NCBI RefSeq assembly: GCF_947179165.1
Contig: NC_077247.1
Location: forward strand, 48,094,935 to 48,158,934
Length of the DNA: 64,000 nucleotides
Direction: 5' to 3'
Source: Solanum dulcamara
Lineage: Eukaryota; Streptophyta; Magnoliopsida; Solanales; Solanaceae
The position numbers and the translations under genes are program-made. Of the stretch, positions 53,601 through 64,000 are shown one piece after another (positions within the stretch are counted from its first letter, which is position 1; every line of letters starts with the position of its first letter). The notes beneath the pieces were generated by a model that saw nothing but the letters and a program-made list of their open reading frames with translations, was not told the DNA's origin and searched no databases.

Positions 53601-55456
53601 AGTGCATTTTCCTTACTTTTGAATGCTGAAGATTACGTTGCTTGCTTGCAGAAAATGGCTTTTGAAGCTAGTGGTATGACTATTCCTGGTACAGAGGTAG
53701 GGTCTGTTGTGACTGCTGAAATTCCAACCAAGGTCTTATGCTTAACTGAGGTATTTACAAATTTGGGAAAGGTTATTTAATTTTTTTTTAAAGGTAATGG
53801 TAAACATATTGAAGTAATGCTAATGGGTTATCTTCCTCTGAATGTTTTGAAGGTGATTACCCCTCAAGAACTATTTGACGATGTAGAGTATGGAGAAATT
53901 TTGGAAGACATGAAAGAAGAAGGCCAAAAATTTGGTAACTGCAGCTTCTCATTCATTAACATATCTTTTTTTATATCTTTTCTTGTTTTATGATATGTTC
54001 TTTATGTTTCAGTCTGTTTACTGTGTTCACATAGAAAATGATTTTATTTGAAAAAGATGATTGAACAGGAGACACTTTCAGATTGATTTATCACGAGGCC
54101 GCTTTAAATAACCGCAATAGTACACAGGGAGAGTTATCTTCTCTTTGATAACTCGGAAACGACGAAAAGTTCTAATATAATGGTTGATTTCTCACCTCCA
54201 TAATTGGATGAACCAATGATATAAGACTTGAATGAAGAAGAGATTAAGGGGAAAAGGTAACTGGATTTATAATAGTTCCTTGGTTCTATTGGCAAAACAT
54301 TTTTGAATAGATGATAAAAGATTGGGTACCTTTGTAGAACAGTATGCTTCAACTGTTTGTGCTTGAACACTTTCAGCCACAAATTTAGTCCCGCAAGCTG
54401 CTCTATAATGTTGATTTCACTCATAGTCTACCCCTTGTTTTTTCCCCCTCATAAGTCTGTGCTACTTACATAACATGGGCCTTTGACGTGTTCCCCCATT
54501 TATGCGGATTCTTATCTTTCAATTTGTTAAAATTTCCTAATATACTGTGCAACTTTTTTTATTTTGGGTTTTTCTTTTATGTGTGCTCCTCAATTTGTAC
54601 GAATTAAGTATTGATAAGTCATTATTGGATTTCCTTTGGCTGAATTATAGGTGACTTGATTGATGTTGTTATTCCTCGGCCAGAACCTGATCAAAAAATG
54701 GAGGGTGGTCTTGGGAAGGTATGTTGTCATTTTTACGTGTGTCCAAGCTTTAGGAATTGATTCAATTTTGTGATGCTGAGCATTTCTTATACCCGTGCTG
54801 TGTGCTTTTATTGTTCAATTGAGCAAAGAAACCTGTAAAACTTTGCTGCCATGGAAAGCCCATGATCGCTTCCTGGTTGACATTGGGAAAATCAGGTGCT
54901 CTGTTACTAGAAGTCATCCCTTACTTCTTTTTTACCTGTTTCGTTTTAGATTTTGAGAACATCATAGAATTTCCAGTTTAGGCAATTTTATGAATGAAGA
55001 AGTGATGCATAATTCCTCATTTGTCCCTCATATATGCATAATTCCTCATCTGTCCCTCGTATGTATTAATCCTCAACATTTTGCTGCACGGAGAATTGAA
55101 AGACTCATTATTTAATCCTCATTAAAAGCACACACAAAAGGTAGCCTCACCATCAAACGATAATTTTGCCAGTAATGTGCATCTTGATAATTCACCGACA
55201 TGGATGTTATAGCTTTAAATCAATAGTCAGGGTAATACACCAATTATAGGCGGCTTTTCCGATCATGAATCCCCTGTCCTTTCAGATGGTTTTGTGTTTC
55301 AAACTGCAGGTATTTCTCGAGTACTCTGACACTGTTGGTTGCACTAAAGCAAAGGCGGCACTTGGTGGCAGGAAATTTGGAGGGAATACCGTTGTTGCCA
55401 TTTATTATCCCGAAGACAAATACCATAACAAGGATTATGCCTCTTTAGTTTTCTGA
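41671..55456 (+). CDS. U2AF65: Splicing factor U2AF large subunit (U2AF65), 543 aa
   Basis: Eighteen coding exons with consistent phase: 41671-41754, 42938-43095, 44215-44331, 45825-45886, 46536-46615, 46756-46809, 46888-46947, 47780-47840, 47923-48035, 48951-49066, 50184-50282, 50368-50443, 51817-51905, 53260-53326, 53652-53750, 53853-53934, 54651-54718 and 55310-55456. The 543-residue product has an Arg/Ser-rich N-terminus (~30-125, with RRSRSRSKDRSRDKARSRSR). RRM1 (~191-272) has RVYVGGLPP and KKFAFVEM. RRM2 (~309-390) has RIFVGGLPY and KGYGFCTY. A C-terminal UHM (~430-535) has the GRKF loop. Known role: with the small subunit it binds the polypyrimidine tract and 3' splice site in the nucleus and recruits U2 snRNP. 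The length fits plant U2AF65 (~550-570). All introns are GT-AG except the one after exon 9, which is GC-AG. Exon 14 has a NAGNAG acceptor. Introns 2, 3, 10 and 13 carry transposon fragments. Confidence 0.92.
42031..42125. mobile_element. Possible hAT end fragment in U2AF65 intron 1
   Basis: TTAGGGGTGTACATAACTG followed by AACCTGAACCGAATAAG resembles the start and subterminal region of the hAT MITE at 44760. No partner end or target duplication was found. Confidence 0.35.
43141..43163. repeat. (GT)n and G-run in U2AF65 intron 2
   Basis: Several GT units lead into a run of about 14 G. This is simple sequence only. Confidence 0.85.
44134..44190 (-). mobile_element. Au-type SINE fragment next to U2AF65 exon 3
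   Basis: GGGCAGCCCGGTGCACTAAA, then GCTCCCGCTATGCGCGGGGT and CCGGGGAAGGATGAG, matches one end of the plant Au SINE as I know it, in reverse orientation. The tRNA-like promoter end is absent. The fragment stops about 25 bases before the exon 3 acceptor (44213-44214). Confidence 0.65.
44760..45611. mobile_element. hAT MITE, 852 bp, in U2AF65 intron 3
   Basis: The ends TAGGGGTGG and CCACCCCTA are flanked by a perfect 8-bp duplication CTTCAAAT (44752-44759 and 45612-45619), which establishes the hAT superfamily. Subterminal parts are packed with CGGTTTCGG- and ACCGAAA-type motifs like those of the larger hAT at 12889-20810, so that family may have moved it. The core contains a three-copy tandem repeat (45413-45511). 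No transposase is encoded. Confidence 0.92.
45413..45511. repeat. Three tandem units of 33-35 bp inside the hAT MITE
   Basis: TAATCTGTCTGCTATATATA followed by TTTTGGTTTAT starts at 45413, 45446 and 45481. The third unit is altered (CTGTATGCTATTATAAA). Confidence 0.85.
48056..48079. repeat. (CT)n microsatellite in U2AF65 intron 9
   Basis: About twelve TC units lie some 20 bases after the GC donor of this intron. Confidence 0.85.
49190..49470 (+). mobile_element. LINE (RTE-type) fragment in U2AF65 intron 10
   Basis: Shifted frames give MSVAEMQMLR, then MCRHTRLE and later a KVRES- and GDEMDLK-like stretch. This is the order found near the C-terminus of RTE-clade LINE proteins (compare [15 protein letters not shown] in the copy at 38816-39362). 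Stops and frameshifts are frequent. Ends are approximate. Confidence 0.55.
52386..52573. mobile_element. hAT-type MITE, 188 bp, in U2AF65 intron 13
   Basis: The ends CAGTGGCGGATCCA and TGGGTCCGCCACTG are inverted repeats. A perfect 8-bp duplication CTTGGGAA lies at 52378-52385 and 52574-52581. The interior has repeated GAACCCCCTTC motifs. A decayed relative lies at 2438-2599. Confidence 0.92.
52745..53115. mobile_element. MITE, 371 bp, in U2AF65 intron 13
   Basis: The ends GAGCCCGTTTGGATGGGCTT and AAGCCAATCCAAACGGGCTC are near-perfect inverted repeats. The flanks are TAT on both sides, a probable 3-bp duplication. A smaller degraded relative is at 4164-4337. The element ends 144 bases before exon 14. 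Confidence 0.88.
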
Positions 55457-56513
55457 ATATGTTCCCATGTTTAGTCTTGTATAGGTTTAGTGCTTCTATT
55501 CGTTCATTTAGCTTCTGTTTGGGCTGTTTGATATAGTCTCTCTGTTAGGAGAAATTTTTCATGTTACAACTTCCTCTTTCAAACTACTGTAATGATCAGA
55601 TTTTTGATGCCGCCAAATTTAATATCAATATTATTATCAATACTACTAACATATAAGCCTTATGCAACTACTAGTTGATACCACCTTATTGATTCCTTGC
55701 TCCCGTTATGTTTAGTTCTTAGCTAAGTTCTTATCGATTTCAATAGATTGTAAAATTTTGAGATTTCTTCATGTGATTTCAAGTCTATCTAATTTTAGCG
55801 TATTCAATCATCATGGAACTCACCTATATATTGGTGCATGTAGATGTCTAATATGACATAATCATGTTACTTTTTTAGCCGCTTTATCTCATTTTTATTC
55901 TCTTTTGTGCTACTTATACCTTATCGCATACAATTATTTCTAGTATTTTTTTTTCAATTTTATTTGATCGCATATTCATCTAAACATTCACATTTCAATT
56001 ATAGTCATTTATTAATTAATTGAGTTTTAAATGCCTCAATATTCACTTCTGTTTTAAGATAACATGAAGATCAAGAGAGTGAATAATCAGGAACATAAGA
56101 GAGCAAAGGACGAAATTGGATACTTAGAACCTCATAATTGCAATTCTAAAACAATGCTATATAAAAGTTATTGCAATTGAAAATTTTCATTAAAAAAAGA
56201 AAAAGAATAATCAAATCTCCAATTTTCCATTTAAGACAACACAAAAGTTAAAACTACAAAAAGAAAAGTATAAAATTAAAGTAGAGATTCAAGAACGTGA
56301 AAAGACTGCCAGAAGGGAATATAGTAAAGTTTTATCCAAAAAGGATGATTTGCTGATTAGGATTTGTGTCACAGTCAATTCATGTTTTTATAGATAAACT
56401 TTGACCTATTCTCCAATTTCCCAACTCCCAAGAATTAAACTTACTTTTGTCATGAATAATCAATTTTAATCCAAGAATAGTGGAACTAAAATGCTCATTC
56501 CTCAAACACAGCT
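55457..56513. other. U2AF65 3' region and intergenic DNA
   Basis: The first few hundred bases should hold the U2AF65 3' untranslated region. No further gene is seen before the AILP1-type promoter. Confidence 0.5.
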
Positions 56514-56790
56514 AATGATCTAACTTGTCCATATCATAAGATTAACATATTCTTTATATTATCCAACTCAAGTTTAAATTGAAAAAGACAATATTTATTT
56601 AATCCAAGAATTTTTTATGCACTCAAAATCCTGAAAAATAATCAATGGCCCCACTTGTCCATTTGATTATAACACAACACTCCATGTCATCCACCTCAAG
56701 TTAAAAGAGGGGGCAGGTGACTTTTTTTTATTCTAAAATTGTTAGGCACTAAAGTCTTTAAAGACAATCAATGGCCCCACTTGCCCATTT
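56514..56790. promoter_or_regulatory. Repeated motif in the AILP1-type promoter
   Basis: A 25-base block AATCAATGGCCCCACTTGTC plus CATTT occurs at 56640-56664 and, with one change (TGTCC to TGCCC), at 56766-56790. Part of the downstream context (ACTTG.CCAT..TATAAGATTAA) also matches 56523-56546. The copies lie about 90-370 bases before the TATA box. They are candidate regulatory sites; function is inference. Confidence 0.6.
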
Positions 56791-56877
56791 TATAAGATTA
56801 ATTAACTTAACTTTCTCCCCATCTCAAGATTATTAATGGATAATGTGGACACTTTTGTCTCCTCCAACCCTCTTAGC

Positions 56878-56884
56878 TATAAAT
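56878..56884 (+). promoter_or_regulatory. TATA box of the AILP1-type gene
   Basis: TATAAATAC lies 106 bases before the ATG at 56984. This is the usual spacing for a plant promoter with a leader of about 75 bases. Confidence 0.7.
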
Positions 56885-56983
56885 ACTCATCAAATCACTT
56901 ATCATTTCTTATATTTCTACCAAAGTTTATCATCTTTTTCCTGCTTTTTCATTGATTTTGTTTGAGAAGAAAGAAAAAAGAAA

Positions 56984-58557
56984 ATGTTGGCAATTTTCAA
57001 GAAAAGTGTGGTTGATCCTCCAAAGGAGCTGCAGAGCCCAGCCTCTTTGCAATCATCAAACAAGGTTGTTTCCCCTGAAGAGACTATGAAGAATTTCTTA
57101 GCTTCAAATTCCAACAATGGGTTTTCCATTGGATTCATGGACAAGGCATTCTTGGCCTATTCCAAACCTCCACCCTCATCAAATGCTCAACAAAGGTGAA
57201 TATTTACCCCCCAAATAAAAAAAATGAATGAAATCATCCATGCCTCTGCTATCTTGAGATTTGGCTATATTATTTATGAAATGATCATAAAGATTCAATT
57301 TTTCACTAGTAAATAAAAAATAAATAAAGTGGGATGCTAAATGTTAATGATTATTTCTTGAATTCTTCATTTTTTTTTGGTCATTTTGGAGCTTCTTATT
57401 TGTGGTAATAAGACAAATGTATGAACTTCTCTTTTCCAGGTTGTTCTGTGGGTTGAATGACATATACTGCATTTTCTTGGGAAGCTTGAACAACTTATGG
57501 TTACTAAACAAGCAGTATGGTCTGTCAAAGGGTACCAATGAGGCCATGCTTGTGAGTGAAGCATATCGTACCCTTCGCGATAGAGGCCCATTCCCAGCTC
57601 ATGAGGTCCTTAAGGGACTTGAGGGTAGCTTTGGCTTTGTGATCTATGATCACAAGGCTGGTAATGTCTTTGTTGCCCTTGTAAGTTCTTTTCTATTTCT
57701 AAAGTTTATCCCCATCAATATGCAATTTTTAATAATGATAGTGTTCGAGCCCGTTAGTGCTGAGCACCTCAACTATTTCATTAGGTACCTGAACCTCCTG
57801 CCAACACAGCTACGTCCTAACTGTACCAAGGCTTAGGCAGATAGAAAGAAATGACTTTAGCAGATTTGAACCCAATTCTCCCTTGATTTTCATCATCCCA
57901 TCAACATATATGATGCATCTTTTCTTGCAGTTACAATACCAAAAGAAAGTGCATTTTCTCTACAAATGAATGTAACAACACCTTCTTACTCTAATTGGAG
58001 ATGGGATGATGGTGATATCAATCTTGAAAGGAAACACATACAATAGATCATTTTTTCCCCTTCATTAACTCAATGTCATGAATGGTGTCTGATATATAGG
58101 GTGCTGATGAAACTGCAAAGCTGTTCTGGGGAATAGCATCTGATGGATCTGTCATGATCTCTGATAATGTGGATCATATCAAAGGAAGCTGTCTCAAATC
58201 ATTTGCTCCCTTCCCAACTGGTATGTAACTCAAATTGGACAAAATTATCTTTTCCAGTTACACTTGACAAGAGACTGATGGGATACAATTTCTCCTTGTA
58301 ATGAGAAAAACACATGAAAAACAAAAAAAAAAAGGATTTTTGATGAGATGGATATCTTGGCAGGGTGTATGTACCACAGTGAAAGTGGATTGAAGAGCTT
58401 TGAGCATCCAAGTTATAAGATGAAAGCAATGCCAAGAGTGGATAGTGAAGGAGCCATGTGTGGAGCTTGCTTCAAAGTTGATGTCTACTCCAAGGTGAAT
58501 AGCATGCCAAGAGTTGGAAGTTCTGCCAACTGGGCTAATTGGGGCCAGCAGGCTTAG
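56984..58557 (+). CDS. AILP1/TSJT1-type protein with YGL and LRDR motifs, 255 aa
   Basis: Four exons: 56984-57195, 57440-57680, 58100-58220 and 58364-58557. All introns are GT-AG and phases agree, giving 255 residues. The N-terminus MLAIFKKSVVDPPKEL is typical of the family. Motifs seen: LFCGLNDIYCIFLGSLNNL at about 72-90, KQYGL (~97), TLRDRGPFPA (~117), GSFGFVIYD, and SDGSVMISD. The family (aluminium-induced protein AILP1, tobacco stem-specific TSJT1; DUF3700) has a glutamine-amidotransferase-like Ntn-hydrolase fold, but no enzymatic activity is established. Members respond to stress, auxin or dark in several plants (family knowledge). It has a TATA box, and a motif repeated upstream may regulate it. 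Confidence 0.92.
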
Positions 58558-58949
58558 ATTCATTTGGACCTCATTTTAACTAACTACAAATATAAAGAAG
58601 AAAGGAAAAAAGTACTTTATCTTTGTCTTCATTCCTGTTGTTTATTTTCTGATTCCCTATTGTATTTCAATAAGCCTCCTGCCTCTTCCATAAGGGCCTC
58701 ACCTTTGTAAATTTCACATGAGGTTCCAACATGAGAAGATTGTTGAGTTTCCCTTTTTGTTTGTTTGTTAATTTAGTTCCTAAATGTTGAAAAAGTAATG
58801 AGCAATTAGAACAATCTATAAGTGTTATTTGTAATGACAATCATGATGCAATGACCATGTAGTTATTTTCTTCACAAGATTTTTGCTTAACCCCTTTAAG
58901 TTTCTGAATATATTGAGCCCCACCCCTCATCCCTAAAATAATCCATTTC

Positions 58950-59234
58950 AACCACTATGAAATTATCCAGAGATAGATGGTTGGTTACTCACTAACATGA
59001 GTGAACAATTTGAATTTGAAGCTTACAAAGGAGGATGCACAGAGAGCTGAACAGGTCATCTCATCTATGTCACCAGATGAGTTGGAAAGAATGGTGAGAT
59101 GGGCAGCAAGGATTCAAACAGGAATAGAAGTTCTCAAGATCACCAAAGATTTTGTCATGACAAATCCTGGCATGAGCTTGGCAATTTTTGTGCCCATTTT
59201 AGCAGTCTTCCTTCACCTGTTTGGCTACATCTGA
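58950..59234 (+). pseudogene. C-terminal fragment of OEP61/TPR7-like protein
   Basis: The frame from 59001 gives LKLTKEDAQRAEQVISSMSP, then DELERMVRWAARIQTGIEVL and a C-terminal membrane anchor ending LAVFLHLFGYI. This is the arrangement at the end of plant OEP61 (TPR7), a tail-anchored chaperone receptor of the chloroplast outer envelope and ER. Just upstream, LLTNMSEQF (58985-59011) continues the homology in a different frame, so a one-base shift separates them. No ATG, TPR domain or splice-linked exon is found upstream, where the AILP1-type 3' region lies. It is best read as a broken gene piece, though an unusual terminal exon cannot be excluded. Confidence 0.65.
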
Positions 59235-61411
59235 GATTTTTCCTGTTCTTTTATATTTTCTTGGCATGTAAGGAAAATTCATTTTATTTTTTCTTATCAG
59301 TAAATAAAATTCTATACAAAACAGCACTAAGATAGTGCTGGATATGTACAATTTAGCATTACAAGAAACTCACACTCCTTAATTATTCTTGCTAGGACTT
59401 AAAAGAGATCCATTTCAGCATCATAAACAATATACTTTCTACAGCAAAAAGCTAACAAAGGAATAGCTCTGAATTTAAGCTGTGATCATGTCTAGATCTC
59501 TTTTGAATTGTTGCCAAGGATCTATCATTGTGTCAAGAAATAGCTCTCACCTTCATTTGACTAACAGAACTGTTGGTTCAATTATAAACTCATTGGATAA
59601 GGAACCAAGATGAAGTTATATTAATCATGTGCAAGCTTCATGTTCATTGTCCTTCATATTCTCTGACCAATCATCTTATCTAATTTTCTAACAATCCTAA
59701 TGTTGAACAAACTTTCAGAATAGTATCCTTGGTTCTATTTTGACACCTCTTTTTCATCGATCAGATAGATACCCAATCACCATTTGTATGTGTGAAGGAG
59801 TGGGAGGGCAGGGGGTGGAAGGTGTGTAAGGTTGTGCTGCAGAATAGAAACTCATTTGCTATCAATGAAATGTTTAATAAGACTTAAAAAGGTTCAACAA
59901 AAATATAGGCTTATGCCCAAATACTGCCGTTGTTCTTGCTACATTTTCTTGACAAAATCATTAGCTGATAATCCACTTATACATACAGCTCAAGAAGCTT
60001 CAAAGTAGGTATATCACCAACGCTAAATTTAGACTCCATACATATTCTAAATACTTCTCAGCAAGCTCTTCTTATAACTACTAAATTCAATGGACTTACT
60101 CCACACTCTTTTGATGACACATCCAGAAGCTGAGGTTGGGATATAGCTTTAATGGTGAGTCTCACCATCAAAAACTCGTGTTTCCAGATATTTCTTTTAA
60201 ACATTTTTCACATTTGTATAAACTGCTCTTGGATCTGATACTCTTTTTTCTCTTGCACTCTGTTTTGAACTATTAATTGAGTCTTTTAGTACTGCTAGAT
60301 CTGTCAATGTTATGGAGAATGATATCAGTCATGCCACAGGTTTGGATGGAATTATTTTTCCACCCAACTAAGAAACAAGGTAAACGATGAATAAAGAAGT
60401 AGAAAGGAAACAACAATTTGAACCAGAGACCATGTTAACTAGTACAATTTTTTTAATTGAGCATTACAAGCTTCTTTGTTTATGTGACCGAAGATAGTGA
60501 AGCAAAGCATATGACTTATAGTTTCAGTCATCAGGCATACCATCTCTCTTGGATTATTCACAATTCATGCATCAATAAAAATTCAATAAGATGAATAAAA
60601 CCCTTCTCCACCTTTGCCTTGAAAAAATTCCACTCCATGGCACCTAGGATTTTACTAATAAATCGATAGAATCAGTTTTAATGGCCAGAAATACTCACCC
60701 AGTAAAAATATTGCAATATCTGAGCTAGTCGAGACTCGAGATGATAGGACACAATAATAACCAGCAGGAGGAACGTGAAACACTTGTATAGGACCTTTAT
60801 CGCAAAACAAAGGCAACCTCCACCCTTGATAACTCTTCTCACACATTTACTAAGCCCATGTAATAACGACTATCGCAGCAACCATAGCCACCAGAAACAA
60901 CAGGGGAAGGTGAGAGAAGCATTTTAGTTTACCAAATCTAATTACTTGACAACTTGGAGCAAATAGACTGCCCTCATACAAACAACAAATGTGCCATTAT
61001 TATACATAACTACAAACCCAGAAAAGCTCTGGTTTGGGAAGAGAACCTAATATATTCAACACACTGGCAAAAAGAGCTTGGTCCACCTTTGAGGATTCTT
61101 AGTTCCTAAATTCAATGTATACAGCTATGGAGTATGCCCATTTCCAGAAAATTGGGTTTTGATCATCTCGACTTCTAGACTTCTCTCCGAAACTTTTCCC
61201 GGTATAATAGAGATAGTAAGATCAGACCACATACCAATACCAAACTTCAGGACCAGCCTCACTAGTCACACTGATCTTTAAGTAATAGTACACGACCAGT
61301 GACAAATCCACGATAAGCTGGCAAGAGTCCAAGGTGTTTTGTCTCCATGTGCTGAACCATTACCGTTCACAAAGTTGGAAGAACCACTGTTAGTGAACTA
61401 CTCCTAATGCT
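59235..61411. other. Intergenic DNA, no gene seen
   Basis: The right part should include the 3' untranslated region of the minus-strand gene ending at 61412. Otherwise I see only short chance reading frames. Confidence 0.5.
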
Positions 61412-63794
61412 CTATACAACTCGAACCCAAGTGCCACCACACATGGGACAGCCACATGCCCACCGGCTGATCCACCACACTTCCTTCTCATGTTGATTGG
61501 CAGAAGGGTTGCCACCAGGTGAAGCAAAAGCTGAAGTCTGTCTCAAACACCTTATGCACTGCAAGAGAAGTCAACACTGTAAGTTGAGAACTAAACTGAG
61601 ACTAACGATCAAAATTTCCTGTTGAGCTACTCCATATCAATGAGGTCTCGACATTGCAGCAACGAAACATTATAGGGTTCGAGTGAAGCTCTTAAATAGA
61701 AAAAAACTATCAGCTCTAAAATAGAAAAAAACTAAGGGGTTGTTTGGTGTGAAGGATAACACCAAATAATCCTAGGATTAAATTATAGTGCTACTTAATT
61801 TGTTGTTTGATTGCAAGTCCAGGATAACTTATCCCGGTATTAATAATTAGTACCGGGATAACTTATCCTTCTTCTTGGGTGGTATAATAATCCCATCATA
61901 AGTTGTCATGGAATAAACTTATTAAATGACAAAATTACCCTTCAAACCTTTTAGCTTTATAACTGTATTTCACTTTACTATATCTATGATAATTTTATGA
62001 TTACTTTTAAATCTCTTTTAAAATTGTTTTAGTTGTTGTGCTGTTTTCCTATTAAATCAAGAGGCTTTTAAAAGAAGCTTCATTAGGTTTAAAGCGGATG
62101 TAACTGGCAGCTTCTCAAATAACGTGTTTCCATTTTTACTCCTAACATTTTTAATACACCCTGCTCCTTTCATTGTATAAGGTCAAACTAAGATTAGTTT
62201 ACAATGTCAAATATATTAAATATATATTGACACATCCAAAATTGGCACATAGCTGAACACAAAGAAAATTCATGAGAATTCATAAATAAATAATTGAGCT
62301 AAATAAGGGGGAGGTTTTGTTTTTAACAATGAATAATTAAAGCTCTACCCAAAAAAATATACAAAAAGCTAAATAAGGTAGAGGGTATTTTTGAAAACAA
62401 ACATCTTATTTTTAGGAAGTATGCAATGAATATTATTTTAGTACAACAAACCAAACAGTCAATAAGAAATAATACTAGGATAACTAATCCCAGCATAACT
62501 TATATACAAACCAAACGACCCCTAAATATATTGAAAGTAATGCCAACTGCAATTAAAACTAAATTTGGATGAAGAATAGGGTTTGAGTGAAGCTCGCTTC
62601 GTTTTGCTTTTCCCAAAATATATCAATGGGTGGATGTTACAACACAGTGATTGACTAATGACTATTTCAACAGCAAGGACCGATCAGCAAGATAACACGT
62701 GATGTGGCCTACAGACTAACTTCCATTAACTGATCAACAATAAGTAGATTCAACACCAATATACAAGTTGATCTCTGCAGCATTACATATATGACCTATG
62801 GGAATCTATTACTAGATTGTATACATGTGAGCCTCACACATGGAGGGTAAAAAACTGAAACATAACAATTATCATTTGTTTAATGAACAATAAAACCTTT
62901 TGATCTTAATAAATTCAGCATTTTAAAATCACTTGCCATAAAAGATTTAACATTTAGAAATCATAATAAACTTTTATACAACACAGGTAGCAACTAAAAC
63001 ATTTATGACATAAAAATACCTCCCAACTCAAATGCACAATAAAGAGAGAAAATTTCCCTGGACATTTTCGGGAAAATAAATGAAAGCCATGTGATACATG
63101 GACATATGGGAAACTAAAATACCAGAACACCAAAACATTAACCAATGAGGCTTTTAGACGAAGGAATTAAAGCAATTTCAAATGATAACATCACCTTATA
63201 ATTCCAACAAGAAAAGTATGTCAACTTTATCCAAGTTAATTTGTGCATAATAAACGTTAAGATTGACTTCAATTGTTCACAGGTTAGGGACACTGACATA
63301 GTTATCTCTCTCCAATACACAATCCAACTTGCTTAATTATAACATTATGCCTTCATGCAAAGAGATGCCATGAAAATGAATAAAAGCAAAATATTGAATC
63401 TAGAAATAACAGAGATCCAAATGTTTAGACAAACCTTATACCAAACCCCTTCAAGCCCAGTCTTCCAAACAGCTGTCACAACATCTCGTCGAGACCCCAT
63501 TATACCAAGATATGCACCCAGCCCCACTGAAGTGTTCAGCCCAAAAGCAGCATCTCTTTCAGACATCCTACGTTTCCTGGGCCACAAACCATGAGCTCCA
63601 TAATATACGTCACAACTTTCTGATGAGCTACGCTCTGTCAAATCCCTCGATGGGCTAAGCTTAGAATTGTCATCTTCTGAATCAGACCAAGGTCCACCAA
63701 ACATATTTCTCCTGTGCCATTCCTCAGCAGGTGGATGGAGTTCTAACTCACGTAATAGCAGCCCTGCAGCATCTGCACCTCTAGGCCTAGGCAT
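61412..63794 (-). CDS. Conserved plant protein of unknown function, 168 aa
   Basis: Two coding exons on the minus strand: 63794-63435 (120 codons) and 61558-61412 (48 codons plus stop), joined in phase 0 (TATAAG|GTTTGT; TTGCAG|TGCATA). The N-terminal part has MPRPRGADAAGLLLRELEL, an acidic stretch WSDSEDD, then LGAYLGIMGSRRDVVTAVWK. The C-terminal part has CIRCLRQTSAFASPGG and ends WWISRWACGCPMCGGTWVRV plus V. CxxC (CIRC) and CGCPMC look like a zinc-binding pair (inference). A splice acceptor lies directly before the first exon (63798-63799, minus strand), so a 5' untranslated exon lies upstream. I know of similar unnamed plant proteins but no function. The 1876-bp intron carries a MITE. Confidence 0.78.
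61736..62522. mobile_element. Harbinger-like MITE, 787 bp, in the intron of the 168-aa gene
   Basis: The ends GGGGTTGTTTGGT and ACCAAACGACCCC are inverted repeats. TAA duplicates at 61733-61735 and 62523-62525 are the classical PIF/Harbinger target. Palindromic GGATAACTTATCC-type motifs fill the subterminal parts. No transposase is encoded. It is the same family as the truncated copy at 1-315. Confidence 0.88.
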
Positions 63795-64000
63795 ATTCTG
63801 CAAGAAAGGGAATGAGATGAGTAGCAGTCTAAGAATTCTGGGGATTTCTACCCAACCCTACATGAGTTGTCTCTTTATTTATTTGCTGTTCTTTTTCCTG
63901 TTAAGGAGGTTTGAAGTATCAAAGTGGTCCAATGAACTCAACAAATATAAATGGCTGAACTCAGCCCACCCGACAAACATTTAAAAAACAAATTTATTAA

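Noticed and set aside
60655..60846. 63-codon minus-strand frame
   Set aside because: No recognisable domain, no splice partners and no conservation cue; treated as chance.

Overview
This is a window of nuclear plant DNA, very probably from a nightshade (Solanaceae). It is AT-rich, its genes are multi-exon with GT-AG introns, and most of it is degraded transposons. The family cues are repeats: a short interspersed element fragment of the Au type, an RTE-type LINE whose 3' end carries a (TTG)n tail shared with Solanaceae SINEs, and several short MITE families. The organism call is inference. No operon, CRISPR array, phage or bacterial-style system is present.

Five host genes can be modelled by splicing. 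(1) 5039-8094 (+): a 740-residue protein with two membrane segments and C-terminal TPR-like helices, probably plastid-targeted. (2) 11194-9276 (-): a CBSX5-like CBS-domain protein of 404 residues. (3) 41671-55456 (+): the large subunit of the splicing factor U2AF (U2AF65), 18 coding exons and 543 residues, with transposons in several introns. (4) 56984-58557 (+): an AILP1/TSJT1-type protein with YGL and LRDR motifs, 255 residues. (5) 63794-61412 (-): a 168-residue plant protein of unknown function with a cysteine-rich end. The genes do not form a pathway. They are ordinary neighbours separated by repeats.

Region by region: 1-5 kb holds MITE remnants and the upstream region of the TPR gene. 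5-11.4 kb holds the TPR and CBSX5 genes. 12.9-20.8 kb is a defective hAT transposon that carries a dead transposase and several exons of a captured SERINC (TMS-type serine incorporator) gene. One SERINC exon is split by a 3.07-kb solo-LTR-like insertion. 23.1-24.4 kb is a miniature LTR retrotransposon and 24.5-25.7 kb a Mutator-like non-autonomous element, both with target-site duplications. 25.7-30.5 kb is AT-rich with a decayed tRNA-Gln. 30.5-38.3 kb is a dead Ty1/copia element, itself interrupted by a relative of the solo LTR. 38.8-39.4 kb is a 5'-truncated RTE LINE. 41.7-59.2 kb holds U2AF65, the AILP1 gene and an OEP61 gene fragment. 59.2-64 kb holds the 168-residue gene, with a Harbinger-like MITE in its intron.

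The most interesting items are the hAT element with SERINC exons, the GC-AG intron and NAGNAG acceptor inside U2AF65 (itself the factor that recognises 3' splice sites), the miniature LTR element with an internal minisatellite, and the repeated motif in the AILP1 promoter. I found no convincing sign of a wholly new biological system.
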